This document shows, piece by piece, positions 34,690 through 45,238 of a DNA stretch of 64,000 bases. How positions within the stretch are numbered: the first letter of the stretch is position 1; each line of letters begins with the position of its first letter. Source of the DNA: Toxorhynchites rutilus septentrionalis (lineage: Eukaryota > Arthropoda > Insecta > Diptera > Culicidae); NCBI RefSeq assembly GCF_029784135.1, contig NC_073744.1, forward strand, positions 29,370,981-29,434,980, read 5' to 3'. Made by a program: the position numbers and the translations under genes. The notes beneath the pieces were generated by a model, which saw nothing but the letters and a program-made list of their open reading frames with translations, ran no database searches and was not told the DNA's origin.

Positions 34690-36612
34690 GAGAACATCCT
34701 AGGACACGTGGAACGAAGATGACGGTACGAGTGGTTCGATGATGAGTGTCAGCGAGTGGTTGACGAGGAAAACACTGCGCGGGAGCAAGCTACCCGTCAG
34801 AACGTGGAGCGATACAGACAAAAGCGAAGACAGCAAACTCTTCAGCTCAAACTCGAATAGCTGCACCAATCTCATGCGACGTGAAAGTTCTACCGGAAAC
34901 TCAATGCACCCCGAAAAGGCTTCGTGCCACGAGCAGAAATGTATAGGAATAAAGATAGGAGTATCCTGACGAACGAACGTGAACTGACCGAAAGGTGAGA
35001 CAGTACTTTCATTAACACTTGAATGATGTACAGCCAGAGGACCAAGAGAACGATGGAAGCGATTACGTTGGTGCAGTTAATAATGAAGATGTACCACCCC
35101 CAACGATAGGTGAAGTTAAGGATGCCATCAAACGGTATAAGAACAACAAATCAACTGTAATTATGACATCAGAACAGAACTTATCAAGGCTCAAAAAAAT
35201 GATTGATTGTCTGCATCGACTAATTGTCAGAATTTGGGAAACAGAACAGCTACCGGAGGAATGGAAGGATGGGGTTATTTTCCCTATGTTCAAGAAAGGC
35301 GACAAACTAGGCTGAAAACTTCCGTGCAATCGGCGTCCTAAATACCACCTACCAAGTACTTTGCCAAATCATATTCCGTCGTCTATCACCACTGACAAAT
35401 ATATTCGTGGGAAGTTATCAGGCCGGCTTCATCGAAGGTCGGTCTACTACTGACGAGATCATGACTTTGCGGCAGATCCTCCAGAATTGCCGTGAGTACA
35501 GAGTCTCAACGCACCATCTATTCATCTACTCCAAAGCCGCATATGAATCAATAACACGAAATGAGCTATGGAGAATCATGGACGAAAACGGCTTCCTCGG
35601 GAAGCTGACAAGACTGATAAAGCCTACGATAGATAGAATACAGTGCTGTTTGCGAATATCGGGTGGATTACCTGACTCATTCGAGACCCGCAGGGGGCTT
35701 CGACAAGGTGATGGTCTCTCTTGCCTGCTGTTCAACATTACGCTAGAGGGTGTTAAAAGACTAGCGGCGTTCAACTTGCGTGGTGAGGTCTTCAATAGAC
35801 CCAGTAAATTTATCTTCCTCGCTGATGACGTAGATTTTGTCGGCAGAATACTTGAGACGGTAGCTGAACATTACACCAGACTTAAGTACGAAGCAGAGAG
35901 ATTTGGACTGAGAACCAATGCGCCTAAAAGCATATACACGATGGTTTCCGGATCCGAGTACGACAGGATCCGATTAGGTGGTAGTGTAGTGATCGACGGC
36001 GATGAGTTATACCTTGGCTCAATGGTAACGTGTGACGACAATATCAGCCGCGAGATCCGGAGACGAATTAGCAATGGGAGTCGTACTTACTATAGCCTCC
36101 ATAAGCACTTGAGTTCAAACAGGTTTAGCGAGATGTTTTCTGTACAAAACGCTCATAAGACCGGTTTAATACCGGATAAGACTCTATGGGCACGCAACAT
36201 GGACAATACTAGAATAGGCCCGGTGAGCATTTGGAGTCTTCGAACGATGGGTGTTAAGAACCATCTTCGGCGGTGTACATGAGAACGGCGTATGGGGCGA
36301 TGAATGAACCACGAGCTCACGCAACTCACCGGCGAACCCAGTATTCAGAAAGTGAAAGCCGAGAGGATACGTTGGACAGGACATGTTGCGAGAATGTCGG
36401 ACAACTATCCTGCAAAAATAGCGTTCGACGGGAATCCGGCTGGTACGAGGCTAGGAGCGCAGCGAGCAAGGTGGTTAGATCATGTGCAACAGGACATGGT
36501 GAGCACAGGGTGCCCACGCAATCGGAGGAACATAACCACGAACTGAGTTGATTGGAGAAGAATTGTAAATCAGGCCATGTTGCAAAGACGTTAAGGCAAA
36601 ATAAATAAAATA
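34690..36612 (+). mobile_element. 5'-truncated LINE inserted in a jockey-like element
   Basis: The copy begins in the linker before RT (YEWFDDECQRVVDEENTARE at about 34725, then FVPRAEMYRN) and ends in the tail AAAATAAATAAAATAAAT (36598-36615). It interrupts jockey ORF1 sequence on both sides. The RT type uses RRGLRQGDGLSCLLFN, and a C-terminal RIRWTGHVARMSDNYPAKI part, as in I/Outcast-like or related arthropod LINEs; the exact clade is uncertain. No endonuclease is present, so the copy is truncated. Confidence 0.75.
35019..36546 (+). pseudogene. LINE reverse transcriptase, frameshifted
   Basis: Three open segments in different frames make up the RT: 35019-35315 (PTIGEVKDAIKRYKNNKST, EEWKDGVIFPMFKKGDKL), 35407-36282 and 36304-36546 (KVKAERIRWTGHVARM, GAQRARWLDHVQQDM). 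In the middle segment QAGFIEGRSTTDEI, motif B RGLRQGDGLS (residues 96-105) and motif C FLADDVD (DD at 140-141) are clear. In motif A the expected FIDF reads FIYS, so the first catalytic Asp is lost (residue 41). An intact element would add an endonuclease upstream. The frameshifts and lost Asp make this inactive. Confidence 0.85.
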
Positions 36613-37240
36613 AATCGGTTCAATTATGCAGCTCATGACATCGATGCAAACTATGAAGCAAGAAATTTCGCGCAGCCAGCAACTTCTCATCCAAAAACTG
36701 CAATGTTCGAAATATTTTTTTTTGAAAATTTGCTATTGAATGAAAATAAATTATTCCTAAACCAAAACTAAAATACATTGACGTATTTCTCATCAACGAA
36801 ACTCGTCTGACGGATCACGGATCACAACTTCAAAGTAACAGGATATTCTATGATACAAATCAACCACATGGGTCAACGAGTGGGTGCGGTCCTCATCAAA
36901 TAAGAAATTCCACACTATCAATGGCACCGTCAAAGTATTCTTAATATCCAAGCAGTGGCTGTGTTCATCGCTACTTCGCTGTTACAATGATAGTAAACGA
37001 ATTCAATCGAAGTTTCTTTTGGATTCATCATTTGATCACTCACCAATGTTCCAATATTCTGATGCTTCAGAGAAAAAGAATTAAAGCAGACATGATCCAA
37101 TCTTAACAACTTTCCAACACTATCTCTGGACATATATCTCTTCTGAAACTCTCCATCGACCTCTGGAAAACAAATACATACGATGACCCGCATAGCATAT
37201 GTCTCACAAGCATGGATAATATAGACCTTTATTATGATTC
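36613..37240 (+). pseudogene. Jockey-like ORF1 end and endonuclease start, part 2
   Basis: Directly after the inserted LINE's tail the + strand reads SIMQLMTSMQTMKQEISRSQ, the Gln/Met-rich C-terminus of jockey ORF1. At about 36775 LKYIDVFLINETRLTDH follows and then NFKVTGYSMIQINHMGQRVG, the start of an APE-type endonuclease (the 'xxLLSETH' segment). The domain decays after about 36960. The order ORF1-end then endonuclease continues the part at 34110-34689. Confidence 0.55.
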
Positions 37241-37312
37241 CCAAGCCAGTGAAAGACGTTCAGAAAGTGAACTTCCTGCGTCTGGTAGTATGCAGGACAG
37301 CTTTCACAATTA

Positions 37313-38115
37313 TTGAAAAAAAAAATCCAACCAACATCGGTCTCGGACATCATTTCCATCTACCATGAGTGGTTGTTCCGCCACGTATTCCAAGCATGCT
37401 CTAATATGAAAATTCTGGGATATGATTTGGCGAAAAGGTTCACTGAGGTGCACAGTACAGTACAGTTCTGGTTATACCATGCTAGCAAAAATCCGAACAG
37501 AACGCTGAAACAGAGCTTGGTTGCTGAAAACTGTGCAAGGAAACTCTACGTTGATGTCCTGACCAATTACAACGGATGTATTTTGTTAGACGATGAAATA
37601 TATTTCAAAATGGGCTTTGATTAAATCCCGGGTCAAAAATGTTACCTTCCTGATTGTAAGAGAGATTCTCCGAATAATATCAATTTTGTTTTCGGAATTT
37701 GATTATTAGGCAAGGCAGTTGAGTTGTAGAAAGAAAACAAAGTTTTTCATCACTGGTGCAACTATGAATGGACAACTTTACAAAGAGAAGTGTTTTCAGA
37801 AGATTTGCCGTTCATTCGATCACACGAAGATCACGTGAAGTTCTGGGTCGACTCAGCCAGCTGCCATTACTGTTGAGATGTCGTAGGATGCTATAAGCAG
37901 AATGATATTGATTTCATTGAAGAAAGTATTAATCCACCAAATTGTCCAGATTTTCGTCCTATCGAAAAATATCGGGAATTAATTGTCAAATGTGAATTGT
38001 AAAAGTGTGACAAAAAATTAGCATACCATCTGAAAAGGTGGTGGAAAAAAAGGTAGATAGGCTTGAAAATGTCACTTTGCAGAAAATTATTCAATGAAAA
38101 GTTCGAAAGTTTATC
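37313..38115 (+). pseudogene. DD37E IS630/Tc1/mariner-type transposase relic
   Basis: The frame 37313-37624 holds a helix-turn-helix reading (LGYDLAKRFTEVHSTVQFW), then ENCARKLYVDVL and NGCILLDDEIYFKM, where LDDE carries the first catalytic Asp. After frame breaks, FWVDSASCHY has the second Asp (codon 37850-37852), and NPPNCPDFRPIEKY has the Glu (codon 37964-37966). The codons are 114 nt apart, so 37 residues lie between them: the DD37E spacing described in mosquitoes. A TGA at 37874-37876 and earlier frameshifts make it dead. The TIRs were not identified. Confidence 0.8.
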
Positions 38116-38308
38116 AGCAAAGCAGAGTATTTTTTCCTTATGCTTCATAAAAATTCTACAAAAGGATATTTTCACTGATTTTGTACTATATTTCCTCATG
38201 GTGCGGCCTAATTCTAAATAAAACAGCCAATCAATTGTCGATACTTTCTCAATCTCCAAAGAAGCATTCCGTACGTTTTCTTTTTGTATATATATTTAGC
38301 ATCTAGAT

Positions 38309-38565
38309 CAGGGGTTTTCAAATTGTGTTCCGTGAAATTACAGCAAATGCCCCCAACATTCTTTAATTTAATTTCACTGGGCATATATTGATTTACCTTG
38401 TTTACTCTGGGTCGGGTGTAAATGCGACACGCAACCGAAATAGAGTTGTTCCCAGTTGGGTAAGTCAAGCAAATAGGATTTGTTTTATTGATTGATTTTA
38501 TTGATTCGGTCAAATATGTTTGCTATAAAAAGTGATTTGCCATAAAAAAATCTGAAAAACCCCTG
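38309..38565. mobile_element. hAT-type MITE, 257 bp
   Basis: The left end CAGGGGTTTTCAAATTGTG and the right end (reverse complement CAGGGGTTTTTCAGATTTTT) are inverted repeats. The 8-bp flanks ATCTAGAT (38301-38308) and ATCTGGAT (38566-38573) differ at one position. Both features are standard for hAT elements. There is no coding capacity. Confidence 0.85.
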
Positions 38566-38573
38566 ATCTGGAT

Positions 38574-41430
38574 CATACTCTTCTCGACAAATTTGTAAAA
38601 AGAACCGCTTACTTTTGGTGGTGATCATATGGAGACACAACTGGTCAGCATTCGGCTCATTCGGTGCACTTGGACATCGGCCTTGGACCTCATGTAAATA
38701 TTACCAACATCCGTGCGCAAAAAAAGATTCGTTTGATCACACATTGATTTTTGTTATTATACACGCAGGAAGAGACTGTAGATGGCGCATTACGAGAGAT
38801 CGGACTGCTTTGATGGTGGCGCACCGCAGGCGATTTTTTTTTACTTCAAGGCAGCGATGTACAGCTTAAGTTTAGTTTTAACTTTCACCCATTAGTTGAA
38901 GTTTTACATTTTGCACCGTTATCAACGTGTAATTCTGATCGTACAGTTATTCAATTTCAACACAATTACTGTGTTTACTGGAACTAGGCGTTATGTTTTA
39001 CTTACAATTATATTTGTGTAACTTGAAACCATAAATACAAATATCAAGAAACCATTAAAAATTGATTATTAGAGAAAAATCTATTGTAGCACACATTTGT
39101 TTGGATTTCGTGGTACTTAGGTTAACACAACCGTAGTAGTTTTTTAGAATGGAGCATTTTAGTGTGGTTTTTCATTTAATATGCACCATCTCGGAGACTG
39201 GTAGTAACTTTTTGAATGGATTTTTGTGGAGAGGTGAGTTTTGGAATGTACGTAAAAATTTGAAATACGTCTAATCAGCAGGTATATTTTCTGTTTCGAT
39301 AAAAATACACAATTATGCATCTATTTATCCTTATGTTTCGGGTCTTAACAGCTAAGCATATTCGCCTACTAATTCTACTGGTAGATATGGTAATCCGTAT
39401 TTAGTTCTCTGGAAGTGTTTGTGAGGTGCATTCCGCCAAGTCTGACAAAAACATGTTGCTGTCCATAACCTACGTCTCCTCGCAGTAATGATCCGAAATA
39501 CTTATTGTAGCCAGTAACGTAGTCACGTAAAGTTCACTCAAATCACTTCCCCCTCATTGGATATTCGGAAGCGCGTGTGTCTACTTGGTGACCGTTATAG
39601 GTATCGTGATAATGAAATTATGGATGTGTCCGATACTTTTGTCTTATTTTGAGCTCCAATTTACAACCGTGTTACCCTTTCTAACCCCAGTAAACGCCGA
39701 TATTGCCTTGATGATTTAGTACTATTGATTAATCGCAACCACAAACAAGGTATGTAGAACGAAAATTATATCTTTTGTCATGTTCGGTGTATTTCTTAGT
39801 CATAAATCCTGAGATAATGTTTTTTTGTTGTTTTTTTTCGATACTAACAGAATGTTTCAATTGAGAGTTTCGTTTTTTATAGTTTTAATATCCTTGTTTT
39901 TGGTTTCCCAACAAAACTAATAAATGCATGTGATGTGATGAAATGTTTGCACAAGTTTTAGACTAGAGTTAATCGTCGATTGCGTGGAATGTTACCTTGC
40001 TTCGCTCGTGAACAACTGATAACGCTCCCACTAACAGACCGTTCGTTTCTTACACTTTAGTATATTAGAAAAAAAATTGTTCAAACATTTCTATTACCGT
40101 GTATTCTCTTTCAATTCTACACCATAATCTTGCATCGCTCCTGCAACGAAGATTCAAATTTAAAATCATGCATTGAATTTACGTCATTATAGGATGAGAC
40201 ACCGCAAGGATTTTTCGAGGATCACGGCCTTGGGTAGACCGAACCATTATTCCATCAAACGCAGACCAGTTGAATAAAGAAAGCATGCATAAACACATAG
40301 CCACATCCCCAGTTCAGTCACAGAAGAAAACAGTAGGGAAAAAGGAAGTTCGAATTGTCGTTGTGTCACATTAAGCTTATTCGAGATTCCATTGTACGAT
40401 TGATTCATTCCTGGCTGTAATATGGATTTCATACGGCATATTTTTGCAATTTATATTTAACAACGTATCATACAAACATATAACCAATGCGCTAACAACA
40501 CACACACACAAACTCGCAAACGTAAGGAAGCGGTACGTAGGGACCTTTCTGAGGAACACTGTTGGTAATAGGATAACATATCAGCATCATTGTCCACTTA
40601 TTTGAGGTACTTATATGAGACTGGTTCGCGATTAATTGTTTAGGGTATACATTCGAAGCTTTATGCCATTGAGTTACTTCTCATTACCTAAGTTTTCTCG
40701 TGAGTCTCATAATGTTGCTAAAGGAATGGAGGTTGAATACGTGATTTAGTGGTCATGTGAAACATTAAATATGTAAAACTATCTGAATAATTTTAGAAAT
40801 GTGATAAATGGTACTTTAGCAGCGGTGAATAAGGAAATCGTGAAAATGCAACATTCATCTGCTTAATTTTCATATATTTTGGGTTAGTCTACTTTCGTAG
40901 AATTTGAAAGAACTTCCAGAATCAGATCGTATACACCAGCCTTTAGATGCTAAGCCAATTGTGTAAAACTTGTTGGGATTTTTGGACAATATGAAAAAGC
41001 GAGCGTTTTTTGCTTTGCGTTGAAGAATTGGAGATCAAATTGGAAGCTTCGGATCAGGAATAACTGGGAGAGAACTAAGCCGTTTCCCACCGATCTCGTC
41101 TTAAGCGATAACGACTTAATCGAGTTATCAATGAAATACTAACGGATTCCTTTTCCCGAGTTTCTGAACTTCAGTTTATGTTTGGGCCTGTTCCGATTGT
41201 TCTGACATGAAGAACAGACGCTGTTCGTCCATAACATGAATAGCAGATGCACTCTTGAATCTCCAGTGAACGGGCGACCGAAGCGAAGCGAAACTTTGCG
41301 AAAGGAAAACTCACAGTAAAAATTCATCTAAAGTTATTTCATTATAATGAGGGATGAGTTTAATTTAAACTCACACCAAAGAACAATTAGTTTGATTTTT
41401 CCCCTTACGACAACTGACGTCTTCCAATTC
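38574..41430. other. Intergenic sequence, no recognised gene
   Basis: About 2.9 kb without a supported gene or repeat. Overlapping minus-strand frames at 40247-40559 are low complexity and unfamiliar. Confidence 0.4.
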
Positions 41431-41439
41431 ACGCCTCAT

Positions 41440-41680
41440 CAGCGGTGGTCGCTAAATTAATGGAAATAGGGAAATAGGCTTTCTCGTTTCATATCCACTC
41501 TATTCTCCAGATTTGGCTCCCTCGAACTACTGTTTGTTTCGCAATTTGAAAAAAAAGATCGACGGGAAAATTTTCAGACTTGGACAAATTCTATTTCTCG
41601 GAAGGGATCAACAACTAGAGCAACGTTGTACGAAGTGTATAAGCCTATAAATGGACATATAATCATTTTTGCACGGACTC
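41440..41680 (+). pseudogene. Mariner transposase C-terminal relic (DD34D type)
   Basis: From 41492 the + strand reads YPLYSPDLAPSNYCLF and then RNLKKKIDGK. SPDLAPSDY is the mariner block holding the third catalytic Asp. After frame changes, GRDQQLEQRCTKCISL matches the family's '..G...LE.RW.KCI.L.GDY' end. The N-terminal two-thirds are missing or unrecognisable. Confidence 0.7.
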
Positions 41681-42029
41681 TTCAAACGACCCTCGTATAC
41701 TTGCGATCTTCGATAGCTTCTTTTTCTTCAAATGTTCGCTGATTCTGTCACGTTCTAATTCTGTGTAAAATTCAAGACCATGGAGTCGACTTTGATAATG
41801 GTTCCATCATCCGTCATCATACGGCCATGTTTTTCATATATCTAATTTTTTGATAGGTCTCCTGCTTATTATGACTTGTAACCTTTTGATTTCTTCACAT
41901 TTTGGCATTACAAAAATTGACTAATTTCGAATGGCGGTGGAAAAAAAACTACGAAAGATAATTCAATGGGACGCAAATTTTCTCTGAATTCTACGTTTAT
42001 TATCTACGTACAAACATACGGAGCCTCAC

Positions 42030-42157
42030 GAACGAGACAAGAGGAGACGACCCAAATTTTACCTGGACACGGACCAAGGCGAAAGCTGCGGATCGCCCAG
42101 GATGGATGCTTCTAGTGAAGGAACTATGCTTCCATCGTGGAGCGAATCAAAAATAAG
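42030..42157 (+). pseudogene. Short LINE 3' relic
   Basis: The reading DDPNFTWTRTKAKAADRPGW, then MLLVKELCFHRGANQK, resembles the 'TW...K..A.NR..W...V..LC' C-terminus of arthropod LINE ORF2 proteins. It is only about 40 residues and is followed by AAATAAGTAAGTAAA, a plausible tail remnant. Confidence 0.4.
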
Positions 42158-42379
42158 TAAGTAAATTCGTGGTATGTTTCAATTGGTTTCCGAAAAAAAA
42201 ATCGTCGGTTTATTTCTAGTAGGCGAGCGTGACATAAAGCCTTTTTCTCTACGGTTGGTTCTGTTCTGTCGTAATCACGCAATGTGATGTCAGCCAATCA
42301 GTTTATATGTGTTTGTTAATAGTTTACATGGTTTCGGGACTAATGCTTTTTCCCACATCTTACGAATATTTTCTAAGAT

Positions 42380-42520
42380 TTTTTCAAAGAAGGCCGGCTA
42401 ATTGGCTTTCATATGTCGATCATCTGAATCGGTCCAGTAGTTCAAAAGTTTTGAATTTTTGAAAATAGTCAGTTTTGGAAAAAGGGGAATTTTATTTTTC
42501 GGGCCAACGGTTTATTTAGA
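42380..42520. repeat. Dispersed repeat shared with 16030-16150
   Basis: TCGGTCCAGTAGTTCAAAAG and TTTTGAATTTTTGAAAA recur, inverted, near 16088-16135. Class unknown. Confidence 0.4.
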
Positions 42521-42638
42521 AAAACCATAACACAAAAACGATAAAAATCACATATCTGACTTTTTGGATATCTGATGGAAAAAAACCTCAGTTTACAAGA
42601 AAACCATGTACCGTTTTGTCACAAATTCCGAACACTTA

Positions 42639-43045
42639 GGGCCTGATTCTCGAATACACTACGAATACACTTCACGGTGGAAACGGAATGAAACGTATTC
42701 GCGATGACAACGGTACAGTGTCGACATCTGGATACGAGATTAGTTTCCCACTAAATTTATCATTATAATATCAAATTATCTTCAGATGAATCTTCTCATA
42801 CAATATTATGTCACATGAACATATACAATATTATATCACATGAAGAAAACAAAGTTTTCCACTCACATTGAATACCAGTTTGATACGAAGAAGTTAATTT
42901 TCATTAATGATTTTTTATTTGAAAAGTGTTCATTCTGCCTGAGAACTCATTATTATCTTCGACACTTCACTAACTCGTAAAACGTAGTTCAATGGCGTGC
43001 CGTTTGCTTCGTTTCCACCGTGAAGTGTATTCGAGAATCAGGCCC
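42639..43045. mobile_element. PIF/Harbinger-like MITE, 407 bp, TTA duplication
   Basis: The ends GGGCCTGATTCTCGAATACA and the matching inverted right end pair again further in through TTCACGGTGGAAACG. TTA lies on both sides (42636-42638 and 43046-43048), the 3-bp duplication expected of PIF/Harbinger. The terminal GGCCTGATTCT is shared with the 7971-9059 element. No coding frame is present. Confidence 0.85.
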
Positions 43046-43344
43046 TTAGCCTTTGTTAGCCATTAAACAGTGTCTCGTTACTAAAAATGGTAGTTTTTCG
43101 CGAAATTATTTTGATGTTTGGATACAGTAGAGTCTTTTTTCATTTGACTACAATAAAATTAATTTACAAATAAATATTTATAGTAAAAAACTAAAAATAT
43201 ATCTCTGACTCAAATTCCTTAACACTTTTGTCTCAAATTTCGAACAGCGAAAATTGCTTGTTTTTACAGAATTTGTTAACGCAAACATTTTATCATTTAT
43301 TTTGACCGTCATTTTTTTGCTTAATATTATTTATAAGCTCTATC

Positions 43345-44524
43345 CAGGGTTGCCAACTATAATTTGAAAAAATCAGGAAGAATGGAAATCAAAATCAGGA
43401 TAGCTCATATTGGGTTGTCCGAAAAGTAAATGTCGATTTTTGGGAAAACAAAAACATAATTTTCAATCAAAGCATTATAATTTAATTTTATATCCATAGT
43501 TCTGTTTCACAATCTTTCGCCATCTTTCACACAGCTTAAATATTCTATCCTCCCAGAACATGTTTGCTTCCTCCTTGAAAACTGCTGCGAGCCATACATG
43601 TGAGAAACAGGTTGCTCGGTAGTAGCTCATAATACAGAATCCAATCCAAATCCCACCAGTAACAGAGTATATCTTCCTTCGGGCGAAGACCGGATATGTG
43701 AAAGACTTAATAAGCATGGTATAAATCCTCGCATAAGCGGAAATGCTAGTGTTTCGCCTGACTTTTTGATCGTTTATATTTTGTTCCGAAAAACCTACAG
43801 CATCACTACAGTCAATTGCAGAGAAATCAATATTCAAATTTTCACTGAATTCATCATCCATGCTTTTGAATAAATCTTTACTCAACAAATGAGGAAAGCA
43901 TATCAGCAGTGGAATAATTGTTAAATTTTTATGATATTTAGTACGGTTATAGATATATTTACCATAGTCCCATCATTAAAGTTTATTCTACTTTGAATCG
44001 GACGAACAAATCACATCTAAAATCTTTTTATATTGACTGTGGATTCAAAAATTTTCTCTTGAGTAATTTTACGCTCTGAAACGTATTCCTACATGAATAA
44101 GTCTGGGAATACATCTACATACACATTATCCTCAATAAAGCAATGTTGTTCCTCAATCTTAATCTCGTTGTAATTACATAAATTCATCAGACAATCTGGT
44201 CTAAATTCATCAGACAATCTGGTTTCTTGAAAATAGCACTGTTTTGGGAAGCCACGAACAAATGAGGGTAGAGATAAAAAAAGTTAAGTACACAATTTAA
44301 CTTAATGTAAGATATCTATAAGTGTGAACCGGAGAACTATCATGACAGAAAACTTTGGCATTGAAACCAGTATATTTATTACAAATAATGTAAAGACTAC
44401 AAAAATCAGAAAAAATCAGGATCATTTCAGAAAAATCAGGATAAATTGAGTGTTCGTCAGGATATCAGGGAGCGTGCTAAAAAGTCTGGGAAATCCTGAA
44501 AGATCAGGAAGGTTGGCATCTCTG
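43345..44524. mobile_element. hAT-type non-autonomous element, 1,180 bp
   Basis: The left end CAGGGTTGCCAACTATAATT and the right end (reverse complement CAGAGATGCCAACCTTCC) are inverted repeats. The flanks GCTCTATC (43337-43344) and GCTGTATC (44525-44532) are an 8-bp duplication with one mismatch. Subterminal AAAATCAGGA words are repeated at both ends. It contains a mariner C-terminal fragment (43410-43580) and a perfect 23-bp tandem duplication near 44178-44223. Confidence 0.85.
43410..43580 (-). pseudogene. Mariner 3' end fragment within the hAT element
   Basis: A mariner-type terminus TTGGGTTGTCCGAAAAGTAA lies at 43410 after TA. On the minus strand the adjoining frame ends DRIFKLCERWRKIVKQNYGY, the 'GI.KLPERW.KVI...G.Y' C-terminus of mariner transposases, with its stop near 43475. 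The upstream part of this open frame (to 43888) is not mariner-like and probably belongs to the hAT element. Confidence 0.6.
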
Positions 44525-44737
44525 GCTGTATCGATACCTGTAAATGATGTTAAAATGAAGCCTATACCTCAAAGAGTGTCAGGGTTCTCATTATTCAATT
44601 ATTATAACATAAAATTTTAGTAAATTTACATTATTTAAAGTTTTCGATATTTGAAACTGTTCGGAATATGAGACAAAACGGTATGCAAGAATCCGTTTCT
44701 ATTATTATTATTATTATCCGTTATCCGTTATTTATTA

Positions 44738-44942
44738 CTAGCTGACCCGGCAAACCAAAAATTTGTTTTTGTTATCAATACCTTCAAACATTCACGTTTT
44801 CTTACTAAGCGCAATAATTGACCCCGTTTAATTTACCATTTACTATAAAATTCCTAGTACTTCTACCAAAACTCATCATTATAATATCAGATTATCACTT
44901 GCGAATAACATGTTTGTCCGTTACATGGAATAAATGTTTGAT
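44738..44942 (+). repeat. Dispersed CTGACCCGGCAAAC-type repeat, copy c (truncated)
   Basis: The head CTAGCTGACCCGGCAAAC follows an (ATT)n run at 44700-44716. The copy keeps TATCAATACCTTCAAACATT, AGTACTTCTACCAAAACTCA and CGTTACATGGAATAAA, then ends before the tail region present in the copies at 6507 and 58956. Confidence 0.75.
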
Positions 44943-45118
44943 CGGACAATTCTGTTCTTCCATTATCCAGTCAGACCACCGGACAGCGGAGACAGTTGAT
45001 ATGATCATTGTTGAGTTATTAATAGAACAGCGGCCCGATGTTTCTTGCAGAGCAGAGCAGTTGTATGGATTTATCGATCTTATTTCGACCGTGGATCGAT
45101 CTCCATCGCTGATGATTG
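44943..45118. other. Unassigned sequence between repeats
   Basis: An open frame continues through 44818-45132 (+) but crosses two repeats and matches nothing; not a gene. Confidence 0.35.
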
Positions 45119-45238
45119 TTACGTGGACGTAGTTATTCTGTAACAACATAAAGATGGTCAATGAGGGCTCTGAGTTTTGAACTCACGATCGATCGCTTAC
45201 TAAGCGAACACGCAACCAATGTGACTACGAAGACCCCC
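45119..45238 (-). mobile_element. tRNA-derived SINE (GTCTTCGTAGCC head), copy 2
   Basis: Minus-strand head GGGGGTCTTCGTAGTCACAT with box A-like TAGTCACATTGG, and box B GAGTTCAAAACTC. The body ends in TAACTACGTCCACG, as in the copy at 22905-23022, to which it is about 90% similar by eye. Confidence 0.7.

Larger units (their letters stand above)
42611..44681. mobile_element. Outer MITE (CCGTTTTGTC ends) carrying two nested elements
   Basis: The left end CCGTTTTGTCACAAATTCCG and the right end (reverse complement CCGTTTTGTCTCATATTCCG) match through AACA with two mismatches. TA flanks both ends (42609-42610 and 44682-44683), the Tc1/mariner-superfamily duplication. Removing the insertions at 42639-43045 and 43345-44524 with their duplications leaves about 470 bp, a normal MITE size. 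A third related word (ACACTTTTGTCTCAAATTTC) occurs inside at 43223. Confidence 0.75.
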
